NCBI GenBank assembly: GCA_000149225.2
Contig: CM000693.1
Span: forward strand, 372,001-436,000
From: Lachancea kluyveri NRRL Y-12651
Lineage: Eukaryota > Ascomycota > Saccharomycetes > Saccharomycetales > Saccharomycetaceae
Direction of reading: 5' to 3'
DNA: 64,000 nucleotides
The notes beneath the pieces are model-generated. The model saw nothing but the letters and a program-made list of their open reading frames with translations. It did not search any database and was not told the origin of the DNA. Shown here one piece after another: positions 46,671-57,645 of this stretch (its first letter is position 1; every line of letters starts with the position of its first letter). A program made the translations under genes and the position numbers.

Positions 46671-48686
46671 ATGAGTTTCTTCAGTAATTCAGACGAAGAG
46701 GATAATAACCCGTTTTCTGGTACCAATCATCTGTACGCGTCTGGGATTGCTGCAATCCCAGAGGGTCAAGATGATTTTGTTCCTTCAAGTTTGCTATCTG
46801 ATGTACAGGAATCTAGGGAGGAATTGACACAAGGTATGATGAGTCAACTATTTGGTGACTCGATAAAAGTAAGAGAACCACAGGTATCTATGATAGTAAA
46901 TCATGGTGACGGGTCCACAGATATAGAAGAAGATAAAAATGAGGATGAGGATGATGAGGATGATGAGGATGATAATGAAGAGGAAGAGGAAGAGGAAGAA
47001 GAAGAGGAAGAAGAAGAGGAAGAGGAAGAGGAAGAAGAAGAGGAAGAGGAAGAGGAAGAAGAAGAAGAAGAGGAGAACGAAGCCGGACTAGAACAAATAT
47101 TGAGAGATGAAAACCAAAACAAGCTGGAAGAAGGGAGTAGCAAGCGAATGCCCAAGCCTTTGCCCATAATGAACACAATCTTTCGTACACACCCTAAGCA
47201 AGATCCAGTAATCAAGATCGTCAATGCAGGGCAGTACAGAGATTCTTTTGGAAAGTATGCTATAGGATATACTTTACAGTTTCATAATAAACAAGTAACA
47301 AGACGCTACTCAGAATTCGATACATTGAGGCAAGCGTTGTGCAGGCTACTACCAAGTGTGATAATTCCTCCAATTCCTTCAAAACATCCATTGATCAAGT
47401 ATTTTCTAAATCCACTGAATGCAGAAAATGACGTAAAAATCATTGACAAAAGAAAAAGGTTGTTGACGTCTTTCTTGAACAGCTGCTATTATACAGATGA
47501 AATCAAAGAACACGTAGTATTCAAGAAATTTTTGGATCCTGAATACATCTGGAGAGATGTCCTAAACTCACCACCGATATCAATAATTCCAATAAACAAC
47601 TTGTTAGCACCACCGTTAACGCCTACCAAGCCAAGTCCGCTGCATTTGCTGTTGCCAGCTCCAACCTCTTTTAGTAATCAAATGTCTCACGTCTATTCAA
47701 GGGATGAGCAGGAAATTCAATTAGAGCCGACATTTCAGCATTATGAATCTGCCCTCAAAAATTATAGCAAAGTTTTGATTCCTTTAAATAGGCACTTGAA
47801 ACAGGGTAGGTCACGTTTCCAACTGTTTTCTTCCTGTCTAGCAGAGCTAGGGGCTTACTACAATGCATTTAGTCTGGAAGACAATGTGATTACTTTGCAG
47901 GAAAACATTACCACAATAGAAGAGCTTTCTAAAGGAATTGAAAAGGTTGGACAAGCCATAGATGTCAACTACGTGAGCTCCGAAATTCTAACAGAAAACG
48001 TACTGATGCTGTTTGAAGAGCCTGTAACTGAGATGATTCAATTTATCGCAGAAGCCCAAAGGGTATTGCAATTCAGAAAGTTGAAAAAAATGCAATTTTA
48101 CATAATTGATGCCACAATAAAGAAAAGGAAACAGCGTATTGAAAGTTTGCAGGCTGCTCAAGAGCAAATGGAAAGATTAGAGAAAGCTCTTAAAAGGAAC
48201 GCTGAGCAATCACCCACCATCGCACACGCTGTAAAAAATATGAATAGACACACTGAGCGTAACCCTGAGCAACAGGTTAATATACGGCCACCTCATCCTG
48301 CCCCCATAGCCCAATCAAACGGCAGCAATAAATCCTGGACTGGTATTTTCAAGTCTGGTAGACCCAGGAGTGAAGGCTCTCAGAAATCCTCTTCCTCAGG
48401 TAGAGAAGTTGATGCACATTTATTAAATGAAGAAGAGCGTAAACTGGAAGTAGCAAAATTGGAAAAAGAATTGGAAAAACTAAACGAATGCTTCAAATTA
48501 ATAGTCAAAGATATGGATCAAGTTAATGAGTCTATGTCAAGAAGCTTGGCTCATTTGTCTGCTTACTTGAAAGCTACTTGGTGTATGATGTTGAAAGATT
48601 TTACTCGTGTGATGCTTGTCTGGTTAAAAGATTGCCTAAAAGCGTGGGAAAATGCTAGGAGCACTATAGAAAATATAAATGGTTGA
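46671..48686 (+). CDS. SNX41: Sorting nexin Snx41 (PX-BAR)
   Basis: Endosomal sorting nexin that pairs with Snx4 for retrieval of SNAREs from endosomes and related autophagy routes. The N-terminal third is acidic, with a run of 33 glutamates (about residues 103-135). The PX domain spans about 175-285, with phosphoinositide-binding signs RRYSEFDTLRQAL and PPIPSKHPL, followed by a BAR-type helical region to the end. 671 residues against 625 in S. cerevisiae YDR425W, which also follows DYN2. Confidence 0.93.
   Translation: MSFFSNSDEEDNNPFSGTNHLYASGIAAIPEGQDDFVPSSLLSDVQESREELTQGMMSQLFGDSIKVREPQVSMIVNHGDGSTDIEEDKNEDEDDEDDEDDNEEEEEEEEEEEEEEEEEEEEEEEEEEEEEEEEENEAGLEQILRDENQNKLEEGSSKRMPKPLPIMNTIFRTHPKQDPVIKIVNAGQYRDSFGKYAIGYTLQFHNKQVTRRYSEFDTLRQALCRLLPSVIIPPIPSKHPLIKYFLNPLNAENDVKIIDKRKRLLTSFLNSCYYTDEIKEHVVFKKFLDPEYIWRDVLNSPPISIIPINNLLAPPLTPTKPSPLHLLLPAPTSFSNQMSHVYSRDEQEIQLEPTFQHYESALKNYSKVLIPLNRHLKQGRSRFQLFSSCLAELGAYYNAFSLEDNVITLQENITTIEELSKGIEKVGQAIDVNYVSSEILTENVLMLFEEPVTEMIQFIAEAQRVLQFRKLKKMQFYIIDATIKKRKQRIESLQAAQEQMERLEKALKRNAEQSPTIAHAVKNMNRHTERNPEQQVNIRPPHPAPIAQSNGSNKSWTGIFKSGRPRSEGSQKSSSSGREVDAHLLNEEERKLEVAKLEKELEKLNECFKLIVKDMDQVNESMSRSLAHLSAYLKATWCMMLKDFTRVMLVWLKDCLKAWENARSTIENING
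46977..47075 (+). repeat. GAA/GAG codon run, 33 glutamates
   Basis: An uninterrupted mix of GAA and GAG codons. The codon mixing suggests selection for the residue rather than simple trinucleotide slippage, though both may act. Confidence 0.9.
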
Positions 48687-48896
48687 GCATACAAATAAAA
48701 TAGCTAATAAATACATAGAAATCGTCATTTTGATAGAAGCAGCGATAATCTGAGTATCATCCACTGACTCCATGAAATATATATCACTGCAAACGAGAAA
48801 CGTAACCCTTCGATTTTAGAAAAATAAGCCCAATAAATTTGCCACCATCTTGAACTTCAATCTGATAATCAGACTCTAGAAAACAACAAAGAAGAT

Positions 48897-50081
48897 ATGT
48901 CCCACGAAATTGATACTATATTGAGCACACTACGCATGGAAGTCGACCCAGAGTTGGCTGCTATGTTTTATGAGTTCGAAGATTATTACGAACAGAAATT
49001 ATGGCATCAATTAACTGAACGTCTAAACGTTTTTTTCCACGACGAGAAATCAGTTCCAGTAAGATTGAGAGTTTATGATAATTTTGTGAGTAAATTTCAA
49101 GACAAAATTAACCAATTGAAGGTTGTCGATTTTCTTCTCTTGTCTTTGTCCGATACTCAAGATCATGATGATTCTCTAAAGTATTTGACTGACTTACAAA
49201 GTACTTTTAAGAAAATCGATGAGCAAAAACAGAGAAATGATGGTTTAAAGTCGCATTATGATGGTAATTTACTGATTGATATCGAGATTGCTAGATTATA
49301 TCTGAAGAAAAATGAGTTGGTTAAAAGCAGAGATTTGTTGGATGATATCAGCAGCATTTTGGACAACCACGATGCTATTTCGCTAAGGGTTACCAGTGCT
49401 TTTTACTCCGCTAGTGCAGAATATTATCAACTGAAGAAGGACTTCAATTCTTTTTATTACACCAGTCTATTGTATCTATCTACTGTAGATCCCCAAGACG
49501 CCCCTTATACTTTTACAGATTTGGAAAAGCAACAATTAGCTTACAATTTAAGCATTTCTGCACTTCTAGGTGACAAGATTTACAACTTTGGCGAATTACT
49601 AAACCACCCAATCATGACAAGCATTGAAAAAGACCCTCAATATGAATGGCTCTTCCAGTTCTTGAATGCCTTAAGCAATGGTGATTTTGCCCAATTCGAA
49701 AAACTTTCCCGTGAAAGAATCCCCCAAGTTCCAATTTTGTCACAGCACGAGTCTTTTTTGAGACAAAAAATTTGTCTAATGACTTTGGTGGAAAGTGTTT
49801 TTGCCAAAAGTATCAGAACATTGAGCTTTGAAGATATAGCTGTTGCAACACATCTACCTAAAGAAAATGTTGAGCATTTGGTAATGAGAAGCATAAGCTT
49901 AGGTCTTCTAAAGGGCTCAATCGACCAAGTCAACGAGTTAGTTACAATCACATGGGTTCAACCTAGGATCATTAATGATGAACAAGTCAACAAAATGAGA
50001 GGTAGATTGATTGAATGGAACGATCAAGTTGCTAAGTTGGGTGAAAATATGGAAGCCCGTGGAAAAAGCATTTGGGTATAA
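48897..50081 (+). CDS. RPN9: 26S proteasome lid subunit Rpn9
   Basis: Non-ATPase PCI-domain subunit of the 19S regulatory particle lid. The N-terminal helical repeats (ELAAMFYEFEDYYEQKLWHQL) lead to the PCI winged helix at about 290-370 (RTLSFEDIAVATHLPKENVEHLVMRSISLGLLKGSID). 394 residues against 393 in S. cerevisiae YDR427W, same order after SNX41. Tail-to-tail with BNA7, about 100 bp apart. Confidence 0.96.
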   Translation: MSHEIDTILSTLRMEVDPELAAMFYEFEDYYEQKLWHQLTERLNVFFHDEKSVPVRLRVYDNFVSKFQDKINQLKVVDFLLLSLSDTQDHDDSLKYLTDLQSTFKKIDEQKQRNDGLKSHYDGNLLIDIEIARLYLKKNELVKSRDLLDDISSILDNHDAISLRVTSAFYSASAEYYQLKKDFNSFYYTSLLYLSTVDPQDAPYTFTDLEKQQLAYNLSISALLGDKIYNFGELLNHPIMTSIEKDPQYEWLFQFLNALSNGDFAQFEKLSRERIPQVPILSQHESFLRQKICLMTLVESVFAKSIRTLSFEDIAVATHLPKENVEHLVMRSISLGLLKGSIDQVNELVTITWVQPRIINDEQVNKMRGRLIEWNDQVAKLGENMEARGKSIWV

Positions 50082-50185
50082 TCTTTGGCGCTGGTACTTC
50101 TTATTTTCTATGTATCAACAAGTGTATAAAGCTCAATGCAAATACGAAAAGATAAAGAGAGGACTTTTTGGAATTAAAGCTAAAT

Positions 50186-50932
50186 TCAGTTCCAAAATGT
50201 GTTTATCAAGTAACTACTTAGCTTTGCATGTGAGTAGACCTGATTATGCTCTCCCAGATCATCGATATAAACTTTGTAAGGGAGTTGTGCCTTCTGCAAA
50301 ATGCTAATCAGGTAATTGGGTTGTCTCAATGATAGTAATTCATCCTTATAAGAGTGGACGATATGAATCGAAACGTGGGGGGCCAGATCTATATAAGAAG
50401 CTTCTGGGTCCTTAAATTGGTCTACATTTGTAAAGGCTTGTGAGACGAAATAATCGTAGCTGGGATATTCTTCTAATAATTCTTTCAAGGAATAAATACC
50501 ATCAACAAAATAACACTTTGTCAGCTTAGATCTAATGACATCCACTTTTTCTCTGTCGATGAGGCCATCCAACTCCTTGTTACAAGTTGCTACTTGCCAA
50601 GCTAAAGTGGCACCAACGGAATGACCTAATATCTGGTAACTGTCGATTTGCTCCTGTTGTAACAGCTGGTATATATTCTCTAGGACATCTAAGAGATGGA
50701 TAGGGTGCTTCACTTCAGGTGAAAGCCTATATTCGATTGCATACAGGGAAAAGTCTTGGCGTATAGTGTTATCGTCAATGATTGTTTGACACAGCTGTTT
50801 GAAATCTTGCGGAGTATTAGTTTTATCAATCCAGGCACCCCCATGAATAAAAATTAAAGCATTGTGGGGATCAGTTTTGGAATTATGGAAAACTGCAGTT
50901 TTATCAAATTTTCTGGCCGTTTGATTAATCAT
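50186..50932 (-). CDS. BNA7: Kynurenine formamidase
   Basis: Alpha/beta hydrolase that converts N-formylkynurenine to kynurenine in de novo NAD synthesis from tryptophan. Oxyanion motif HGGAW, nucleophile elbow GHSVGA, an acidic residue in HSYKDELL and the terminal histidine in LGEHNQVY make a full catalytic set. The open frame starts with TTG at 50950; the first ATG, 50932, gives 248 residues against 261 in S. cerevisiae YDR428C. Confidence 0.94.
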   Translation of the reverse strand: MINQTARKFDKTAVFHNSKTDPHNALIFIHGGAWIDKTNTPQDFKQLCQTIIDDNTIRQDFSLYAIEYRLSPEVKHPIHLLDVLENIYQLLQQEQIDSYQILGHSVGATLAWQVATCNKELDGLIDREKVDVIRSKLTKCYFVDGIYSLKELLEEYPSYDYFVSQAFTNVDQFKDPEASYIDLAPHVSIHIVHSYKDELLSLRQPNYLISILQKAQLPYKVYIDDLGEHNQVYSHAKLSSYLINTFWN

Positions 50933-51131
50933 CGCGTTTTGTTTCACCAATTTATCTCTCGCTTCACATGTGAGTTTATTTGACAGTTCAATGTTCTAAA
51001 ATTTGATTGTCAAATGTTCTTTCACGATAAGAAAAAAAAAAAACTAACTGTTATAAGAGTGTAACACAGTAAACATATGGTACAAAGATATTACTTATAC
51101 GTGTATTTTGCTATTGTTGAAAGGCTGGGGC

Positions 51132-51977
51132 TTATTCCTTGTTCTTTGGCTTAGACCACTCAGCGTGCAAGATCAAGTTCATGAAACCTCTACCATCCAA
51201 GAAATTCAAAGCAGTTTCTGCGATTTCTTCGGTTTCAAAAGTGATGTAGGAGATACCTCTGGATCTACCAGTTTCTCTATTCCTCACAACGACAACCTTA
51301 GGTATTCTGCCGAATGGGAACAATAGTTCTTGTCTTATGGTGCTTTCGTCGGCGTGTTCGTTCAATTGAGTAATCTTCAGAGTCTTAGCATCGTCACGTT
51401 CTCTTTGATCTTTGTAAGCGTCAAGGTTGTTGTTAGAAGATGGGTCTCTGGCACCAGCACGACGAGATGGTGGAACATACTTACCTGGAACAAGACCGCC
51501 ATCTGGAATACCTGCAATGGCAGAAGCAGAAGCAGTGGTAGAAGCAGCAGCAGCAGAAGCAGTAGATGCTGAGGCAGAAGAATCGCCCAAAGTGTCTTTG
51601 AATGGACAGTGCATAGTGTAATGGTTACCACCACAAATTCTACACTTGATCATCATCTTTTCACCACCCTTGGCTTCCTTAGCCTTCTTCTCTTCTTCTT
51701 CTTCGATTTGTTTCCAAGCCGTACCCAATCTCAGGTAAACTTCTTCACCCAACTGAGTAGTAGAATAGTCAGGACCTGGAGCAGATCCTGTTTCAGCACC
51801 AAACTTTTCCCAGTTCTTTCTCAATGCGACGGATTTGTTCACTTTCTCGGTAACTTTGATTTCCCTGACCTTTTGAGTGACTTTGTACTTCTTACCACTC
51901 TCAATTTTGTAAGAAATAATAGTCTTAGTCCCATCTGGGTTAGCAACTATTTGAGGAGAAGGAATTTCTGCAGACAT
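51132..51977 (-). CDS. TIF35: Translation initiation factor eIF3g
   Basis: Core eIF3 subunit acting in scanning and reinitiation on the 40S ribosome. The N-terminal eIF3i-binding region ([20 protein letters not shown]) is followed by a CCHC zinc knuckle ([15 protein letters not shown], about 130-145), a Ser/Ala/Thr-rich linker longer than in S. cerevisiae, and a C-terminal RRM ([23 protein letters not shown] to the end). The ATG at 51977 (MSAEIPSP) matches the known N terminus; the upstream frame to 52055 is leader. 281 residues against 274 (YDR429C). Confidence 0.95.
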   Translation of the reverse strand: MSAEIPSPQIVANPDGTKTIISYKIESGKKYKVTQKVREIKVTEKVNKSVALRKNWEKFGAETGSAPGPDYSTTQLGEEVYLRLGTAWKQIEEEEEKKAKEAKGGEKMMIKCRICGGNHYTMHCPFKDTLGDSSASASTASAAAASTTASASAIAGIPDGGLVPGKYVPPSRRAGARDPSSNNNLDAYKDQRERDDAKTLKITQLNEHADESTIRQELLFPFGRIPKVVVVRNRETGRSRGISYITFETEEIAETALNFLDGRGFMNLILHAEWSKPKNKE

Positions 51978-52566
51978 TTGGAGGAGGCCTTTACTTTCTG
52001 TTGACTTTTGATGGATGAGATTGGGATTCTTCCATTTAACAAGAAAATTTTTCACGCTTTTCTTTGGTCCCGTGAATTGCTGCGTATATGATGATTTTAC
52101 ATAGCGAATACGAAGATGTTTCGGTCGAGGATGGAAATATTACAAGAGCCTTGCTCATGAGCTGTGTATGTTCACTAAGTATTGCGTCAATACCTCAAAT
52201 TCTTGAATATATATGCTTTACTTTTACAGCCTATGAGAGTTCCTGTGATGGAGATCTATAACACAGTGGTTCATGCCCAAAAAAAAAACGGTAGTGCACA
52301 CCGAGATACACCACATTATTCAGGGATATAGAGTATATGAACTTGGAGAAGGAACTATTTAGCAGGCTTGGAGTCCCAACGGACCTGAAGTTAAGTCCAA
52401 GCCTTTAGTAAATTATATTATTGAGATGATAGAACTATCTATTTAGTGCGTACAATGTGATGTATACATATGGTTTACTGAAAATTTTCAACACATTAAG
52501 CAGTTTTCGTAATATTATCAAGTTTAATCAACACGAACTTCCTCTACTAACGGCAACTACGCAACT
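51978..52566. other. Intergenic: divergent TIF35/MRPL39 region
   Basis: About 590 bp, A+T-rich, with an A-run near 52280. No RNA gene recognised. Confidence 0.5.
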
Positions 52567-52779
52567 ATGGCGAAGGCCAAGACCAAGAATACTGTAATCA
52601 AACTACTGTCTACTGCCGCCACCGGCTTTTCCCGTTATATTACCGTCACTAGAGGTGCTCCATTAGTCACTCAGATTAGATACGACCCAGTTGCCAAACG
52701 TCATGTCTTGTTCAAGGAAGCCAAGAAGAGGAAAGTCGCAGAGAAAAAGCCGTTAGATTTTTTCAGAACTGCCAGATAA
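52567..52779 (+). CDS. MRPL39: Mitochondrial ribosomal protein bL33m
   Basis: A 70-residue protein of the L33 family of the large mitochondrial ribosomal subunit, the same length as S. cerevisiae Mrpl39 (YML009C). Sequence [21 protein letters not shown] and [19 protein letters not shown] fit bacterial-type L33 without the zinc cysteines. Its neighbours SPT5, RAD33 and ERV25 follow the YML009-012 order. Confidence 0.95.
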   Translation: MAKAKTKNTVIKLLSTAATGFSRYITVTRGAPLVTQIRYDPVAKRHVLFKEAKKRKVAEKKPLDFFRTAR

Positions 52780-52997
52780 AACAAGGCGCATAAAAAGCAT
52801 GCTGTTGTATGTGTACAAATGCCTGCTCCTGGCTCCTGTAAATAGCTTATCATTCTAGTAGGGCACATAAATAATGGTTACGAAATAAAAATGAACGAAA
52901 ATACATTTAATATATACAATACAAAAACATTCAAATGGCCAAAGACATCTTCTCGGAGCCGAATGTTACAAAAGCAGGCGGTAATCAAAGTAGCCGG

Positions 52998-55982
52998 CTA
53001 GCGACCACCCCATGTACTGTTACCACCGTAAGAAGATCTGTCACCCTGGTTGGCCCAGGTAGACCTATTTCCGTTGTTCTTGTTGTTATTACTATTATTG
53101 TTGCCCCAACTGGAGTTTCCACCGCTTCCTTTACTTGGGTTCCCACCCCAAGCAGAAGCGCCACCTTCTTTGCGACCCCAGGTGGAGGCACCACCATAAC
53201 TGGACTTATCACCACCGCCCCATGCAGAAGTAGCTCCGTTCTCACCACCAGAAGCCCATGTAGAAGCGCCTCCCCAACTGGACTTGTTGCCCCATGCTGA
53301 AGCACCACCCCACGTGGAAGTTGCGCCCGTACCTTGACCACCCCAGGTGGAAGTGCCACCATTGCCACCCCATGTGGAAGCACCGCCTTGACCACCCCAT
53401 GTGGAAGCACCACCCCAAGAAGAAGCGCTGCCATGTGAATTAACAGCAGGCGTCTTACCACCATCGAATGAGTTCCAGCCCGCCGTCATACCACCAGAAG
53501 CGATAGGACTAGAAGACGAGGCAGCTGCAGGTCCTGTAGGTAATCCGACAGTAGCCATATTCCTTGGCGCGCTAACGTAACTTGGGCCAATTCTGTTGTT
53601 TGGCATTCTGCCACGTCTGTTCACCAGCTCATCATATGTTATACCTTCACCACCTTCATGATTGTAATATGTCAATTTTCTCTTGTCGATGGTGATGTGT
53701 TTGTTTTTGGAATGTAGTTCGACAGTCGCCTTGTCACCATTCACATCTTTAACAATACCTAATTGGCCCTTATAGCCGGCACTTCTGATTCTGACAGTCT
53801 TGTTGAATGCAACATCACGACCAACGCTAACTTGTTGTTGCTGGGTAGGCGGTGGGCCCATTTTTGCAGCGATATCCGGGTTCATCTTTGTCAAATCCAA
53901 GGATTTCGTACCAGCGACGATACTATCCCTAGAAGCAACTGCCTCGACATTCATTGGGTTAACCACAAAAACACCTGCATTTTCGGAGATCTTCTTAGAG
54001 ACAATAAACACTTGCTGGGTTTGGATGTACAGCACTTGGCCCTCTCTACGAGCACCAACTTTTTCAACCACGGTATCACCGATCTTGATTTCTCTACCGT
54101 TACCGTCAACAGTAGTAACACGTGCACGAGATGTGTTAATTTTTTTCAGGATTGACCCTTTAGTAATGGTAGATACCTTACCTGCATCATCTAGAACCTT
54201 GAAAATATCATGACCAGCCTGAATGACACATGCAACATTCTTGGCGCTAAGTTCGACAATATCATGTAGTGCATACTCGCTAGAGGTTGGAGTGGAGTCC
54301 ATAGACTTACTCAGGTTGTTTGCAGAAATGGTTAAATTTTCCCTGGTTTGATCCGAAACAAAAGTTACCTGACCGTTTTTAACCACCAAGACTAAACCAG
54401 CATCACCTTGATGATCTCCACCCACTACAGTAACGTGATCACCTGCTTCAAAGATTTTCCTCAAGGAAGAGATTGGAAACTCTAGAGGCTTAACAGAGAA
54501 TTGAGGTAGTTTAACACTAATGATATCCGTAGAGGTTCCAGTAACGATACCCTTAGAACCACGCTGTTCACCATTCAAGATTTCAACACGATCGCCGGGT
54601 TGGAAAACGACCTTGGCAGCTTGCGCTTTCTTAATAGTTTGCGAAATGGTAGTAAGATCTACAGCACCTTCTTTACTACCGAAGCGTGCTAGTTCTTCAA
54701 CAGTAGGCTGGATGTTTTTTATTTCCAAATATTGGATTTTGAAGCTTTTGTAAAGGTAACCGTCGACATAGTCCTCATTTCTGTAAGTAAAGTGTCTATC
54801 ATCTCTTTTGTACAAATTAGCCTGATCCATTCTCAAGGCCATTGTGGGGTTGAATAATTGAGGCGGAGGTCTATGAGCAAAAGTTGGTCTCTTAACTTTG
54901 CGAGCATTTGTTTCAGAATCAAATTCATCAGATTTACCGTAGTCTAGACGGGGAACAATTTTTAATAATACCTCTAAATTGTTTTCACTAAGCTGGTCAA
55001 CAACTGCTAAATCACCCTTGTAGATACCTCTCTTGACACGTACATAACTGCCTTCTTCCAGCCTAACATCGTCGGATTTAGATGGTTTCAGTAATAGGGG
55101 TAACTCTTGCACAGGAATCAATAGCTTTTGAGAGACATAGATATCCGGAACACCGTTGGTAAACTTTTCAATAACTGATTGTTTAGGTGCTTCGATATAA
55201 ATCCTACCAGTATAGTTATCTCTTTGAAAAATAGACAAAATCTTTAATTTTTTCTTACCCATGCTTTTGTCCAAATTAAACTTCTTTTTCAATAGTTTTC
55301 TGACTAAATCTTTTTCTCTACCAGGCCTACAACGAACACCCCAAATGGTTGCTGTGTCAACACTTGGTAGCATAAATCTTTGTGGAACGTAACCATCTTG
55401 AGCGGCTGCTCTATATTGTTTGGAGCTACTTCTACCATAACGTTCTCTCAACTCCTTGGCTAATTTCTGAGCATCTTCCTCTGAGGTTTTATTCAAGTTT
55501 TGATCCAACTGTCTGTGTAATCTGTCATCTTGTCTACCAGAACCGCTACCGGCTTCGTCTTCTTCATCACCACGAGTGATAAAACCTTCACGAACCAGTT
55601 CTGAGTCTTCCTCATCTTCTTCATCTTCCTCATCATCACTAACCTCTGCTTCAATATCCAAGAATCTATTGCGTTCACGACGTTGTTTTTTATTGCGGGG
55701 GACGTCGTCGTCGTCGTCGTCGTCTTCTTCGTCATCATCTTCATCATCGTTTTCACTGCCACCATCCTCATTTTCGATATTACCATCGTCGTCGTTGTTA
55801 GCTTGTTCTTCATCGTCCTCACGAGCTCTTTTATTACCAGAATTTTCTTGATCATCTCCATCATCGACTTTCAACTGCTCCTGTTGAATATTTTCATGTA
55901 GATCAGCAGTGGGGATATTACTGCTAGCAGGGATATCATCGTTCAATGCGTGTTCGCTGTTCACTTGAGTAGGATCACTCAT
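52998..55982 (-). CDS. SPT5: Transcription elongation factor Spt5 (DSIF)
   Basis: NusG-family factor that forms DSIF with Spt4 and clamps RNA polymerases I and II. Order: acidic N terminus (about 1-170), NGN domain (about 210-310, TIWGVRCRPGREKDLVRKLL), several KOW modules between about 310 and 810 (EGSYVRVKRGIYKGDLAVV, GDRVEILNGEQRGSKGIV, IRSAGYKGQLGIVKD), and a C-terminal repeat region with Ser/Thr-Ala-Trp-Gly-Gly hexapeptide-like units (about 860-994) that is a kinase target in S. cerevisiae. 994 residues against 1063 (YML010C). Confidence 0.97.
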   Translation of the reverse strand: MSDPTQVNSEHALNDDIPASSNIPTADLHENIQQEQLKVDDGDDQENSGNKRAREDDEEQANNDDDGNIENEDGGSENDDEDDDEEDDDDDDDVPRNKKQRRERNRFLDIEAEVSDDEEDEEDEEDSELVREGFITRGDEEDEAGSGSGRQDDRLHRQLDQNLNKTSEEDAQKLAKELRERYGRSSSKQYRAAAQDGYVPQRFMLPSVDTATIWGVRCRPGREKDLVRKLLKKKFNLDKSMGKKKLKILSIFQRDNYTGRIYIEAPKQSVIEKFTNGVPDIYVSQKLLIPVQELPLLLKPSKSDDVRLEEGSYVRVKRGIYKGDLAVVDQLSENNLEVLLKIVPRLDYGKSDEFDSETNARKVKRPTFAHRPPPQLFNPTMALRMDQANLYKRDDRHFTYRNEDYVDGYLYKSFKIQYLEIKNIQPTVEELARFGSKEGAVDLTTISQTIKKAQAAKVVFQPGDRVEILNGEQRGSKGIVTGTSTDIISVKLPQFSVKPLEFPISSLRKIFEAGDHVTVVGGDHQGDAGLVLVVKNGQVTFVSDQTRENLTISANNLSKSMDSTPTSSEYALHDIVELSAKNVACVIQAGHDIFKVLDDAGKVSTITKGSILKKINTSRARVTTVDGNGREIKIGDTVVEKVGARREGQVLYIQTQQVFIVSKKISENAGVFVVNPMNVEAVASRDSIVAGTKSLDLTKMNPDIAAKMGPPPTQQQQVSVGRDVAFNKTVRIRSAGYKGQLGIVKDVNGDKATVELHSKNKHITIDKRKLTYYNHEGGEGITYDELVNRRGRMPNNRIGPSYVSAPRNMATVGLPTGPAAASSSSPIASGGMTAGWNSFDGGKTPAVNSHGSASSWGGASTWGGQGGASTWGGNGGTSTWGGQGTGATSTWGGASAWGNKSSWGGASTWASGGENGATSAWGGGDKSSYGGASTWGRKEGGASAWGGNPSKGSGGNSSWGNNNSNNNKNNGNRSTWANQGDRSSYGGNSTWGGR

Positions 55983-56209
55983 TGCTCTACTTTTCTCTCT
56001 CTACTCTTGTTTATTGAGTTTGCCACTGCCGTCAAAGTTGTAGCCCATCCTTGTTTTCGTTAGTGGAAAATTTTGAGAAAAAAAAAGGAAAAATGTCAAA
56101 TCGTTAATGATGACTATTGCTATATCCTTTAAACTGATTGCATTTATAATAACAGGAAGCAGTAAGTAATAGTCTAAGGAAGGCCCTGGTAGTTAGTATT
56201 ATAGGTGAT

Positions 56210-56740
56210 ATGAGTAGAAACACCAAATCGTCTTACAAAGCTGTGGAGCAGTTTTTGTACCCTAACATACCAAGGGAAATTGAGGATGAAATTTTGACAA
56301 CATATGCAAACTATAACGTAGAAGCAGACATGACGACGATGGAATTGAGTTCATATTTCACAGAGCTACAAATGCCGAAAGAACTGTACAAGCTCTTAAA
56401 CTACCAAGACCTGTGTATAGATGGTACGAATGTTGTGGATTTTGATAATTTGGTGAGAGCAACGTATCATTTATTAGTGTTCATGGACAACCAAGAAACC
56501 ATCGATGAACAATGGCTCCTGTTGGTGGAGTTTAGTGGGAGAGGCGAAAGGTTTCCAAGGGTAAATTTAAGAAACCATGTACTCAGTATAAAGGACTTAC
56601 AAAAAATTAGTAATGCTATAGGTGGCGACAATGGCCATTTAGTAGACATGATGAGTTGTGCCACCAATGGCAAACGCGTTTTCATAACATACTTGGACTT
56701 TGCATATTTGCTAGGCAAATTAGGCAAGCTGAGATACTAA
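56210..56740 (+). CDS. RAD33: Nucleotide excision repair factor Rad33
   Basis: Centrin-like partner of Rad4 in nucleotide excision repair. 176 residues against 177 in S. cerevisiae YML011C; two degenerate EF-hand-like halves without calcium ligands (ISKDLQ-type helix IKDLQKISNAIGG and FITYLDFAYLLGKLGK). Call rests on length, sequence character and synteny between SPT5 and ERV25. Confidence 0.88.
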   Translation: MSRNTKSSYKAVEQFLYPNIPREIEDEILTTYANYNVEADMTTMELSSYFTELQMPKELYKLLNYQDLCIDGTNVVDFDNLVRATYHLLVFMDNQETIDEQWLLLVEFSGRGERFPRVNLRNHVLSIKDLQKISNAIGGDNGHLVDMMSCATNGKRVFITYLDFAYLLGKLGKLRY

Positions 56741-56801
56741 AATTTACATATAGCAGAATGTGTGTATACTTGTAAATGAATAGATGTTACCGATTGTATC
56801 T

Positions 56802-57443
56802 CTAAATGATATGTTTGGCCTTGAAGTAATTACGCAAGTAGTTGATTTGCCATGCGCCTAGGGAAACCAACACAAGAATCACAGCAACAGAAAAGTTTCT
56901 TACCCTTCTGTTAGTGGATTCATTTGTATCTCTTAGTCTTTCTTCTCTAGCTTTCAAATAGTTTAGCTCATCAACAATTTCATCAGTTAATTCCTCAATC
57001 CTACGTAGTTCAACTTCAATAGGCTTTAACTTTTCGGTAGCTTGAATCAAATTCCAATCACGAGCTTGGGAACCAGATTCAATATCCAGCTCGATGCTTC
57101 TGCTTAGAGATCTACCCTTGACTTGGGCGATGTTTTCTAGGCAAACATCGAAGGCAGCAGAAGAAGGTGCACTAAATGCTACATTAACATCACCAGCAAA
57201 GTTTTTCTTTCTACGATATTCGTTACCAATACTGTCACGAATAAACAAACTCAACACTTGACCATCGCCGATGGACCCGTCAGATTCGATGTTGATAACA
57301 ACCAATTGACCCTCGTTGACAAAATCACGCACACAAACTGGCTCGGATTTGGTGGTAGCTGGAATTTCAAAGTGCAACGCCAGCACGCTTGTAATAAAAA
57401 AAGTAATGGCAGATAGAACTCTCAATTGCATGTTTGGTTTCAT
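56802..57443 (-). CDS. ERV25: p24 cargo receptor Erv25
   Basis: COPII/COPI vesicle p24-family protein, forms a heteromer with Emp24. Signal peptide (about 1-22), lumenal GOLD domain with the two cysteines ([10 protein letters not shown] and FDVCLEN), coiled coil ([19 protein letters not shown]), one membrane helix and a short cytosolic tail YFKAKHII with aromatic and dilysine-like sorting signals, nearly identical to S. cerevisiae. Start ATG at 57443 gives 213 residues (family 211); 57431 is possible and the frame extends to 57476. Confidence 0.96.
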   Translation of the reverse strand: MKPNMQLRVLSAITFFITSVLALHFEIPATTKSEPVCVRDFVNEGQLVVINIESDGSIGDGQVLSLFIRDSIGNEYRRKKNFAGDVNVAFSAPSSAAFDVCLENIAQVKGRSLSRSIELDIESGSQARDWNLIQATEKLKPIEVELRRIEELTDEIVDELNYLKAREERLRDTNESTNRRVRNFSVAVILVLVSLGAWQINYLRNYFKAKHII

Positions 57444-57645
57444 ACGCTGAAGTGGGTATTTATTGGAATCAAACACGAATTAGCAACTTGTTCGTTTCAA
57501 AATAAAAAAAAAAAAAACTATTGGTAGTTTGGACGCGTTTCGTAATATGGGATAAATATATGATCACGTGTAATAAACACTATTTACAGGAAAGCTATCA
57601 ATATGTTCAAGTGACTTTATAAAGTTGAAAAACCTTTCATTTCCA

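Noticed and set aside
52935-53464. Open frames on both strands in the SPT5 C-terminal repeat
   Set aside because: By-products of the Trp-Gly-Gly repeat codons; the SPT5 frame explains the region.
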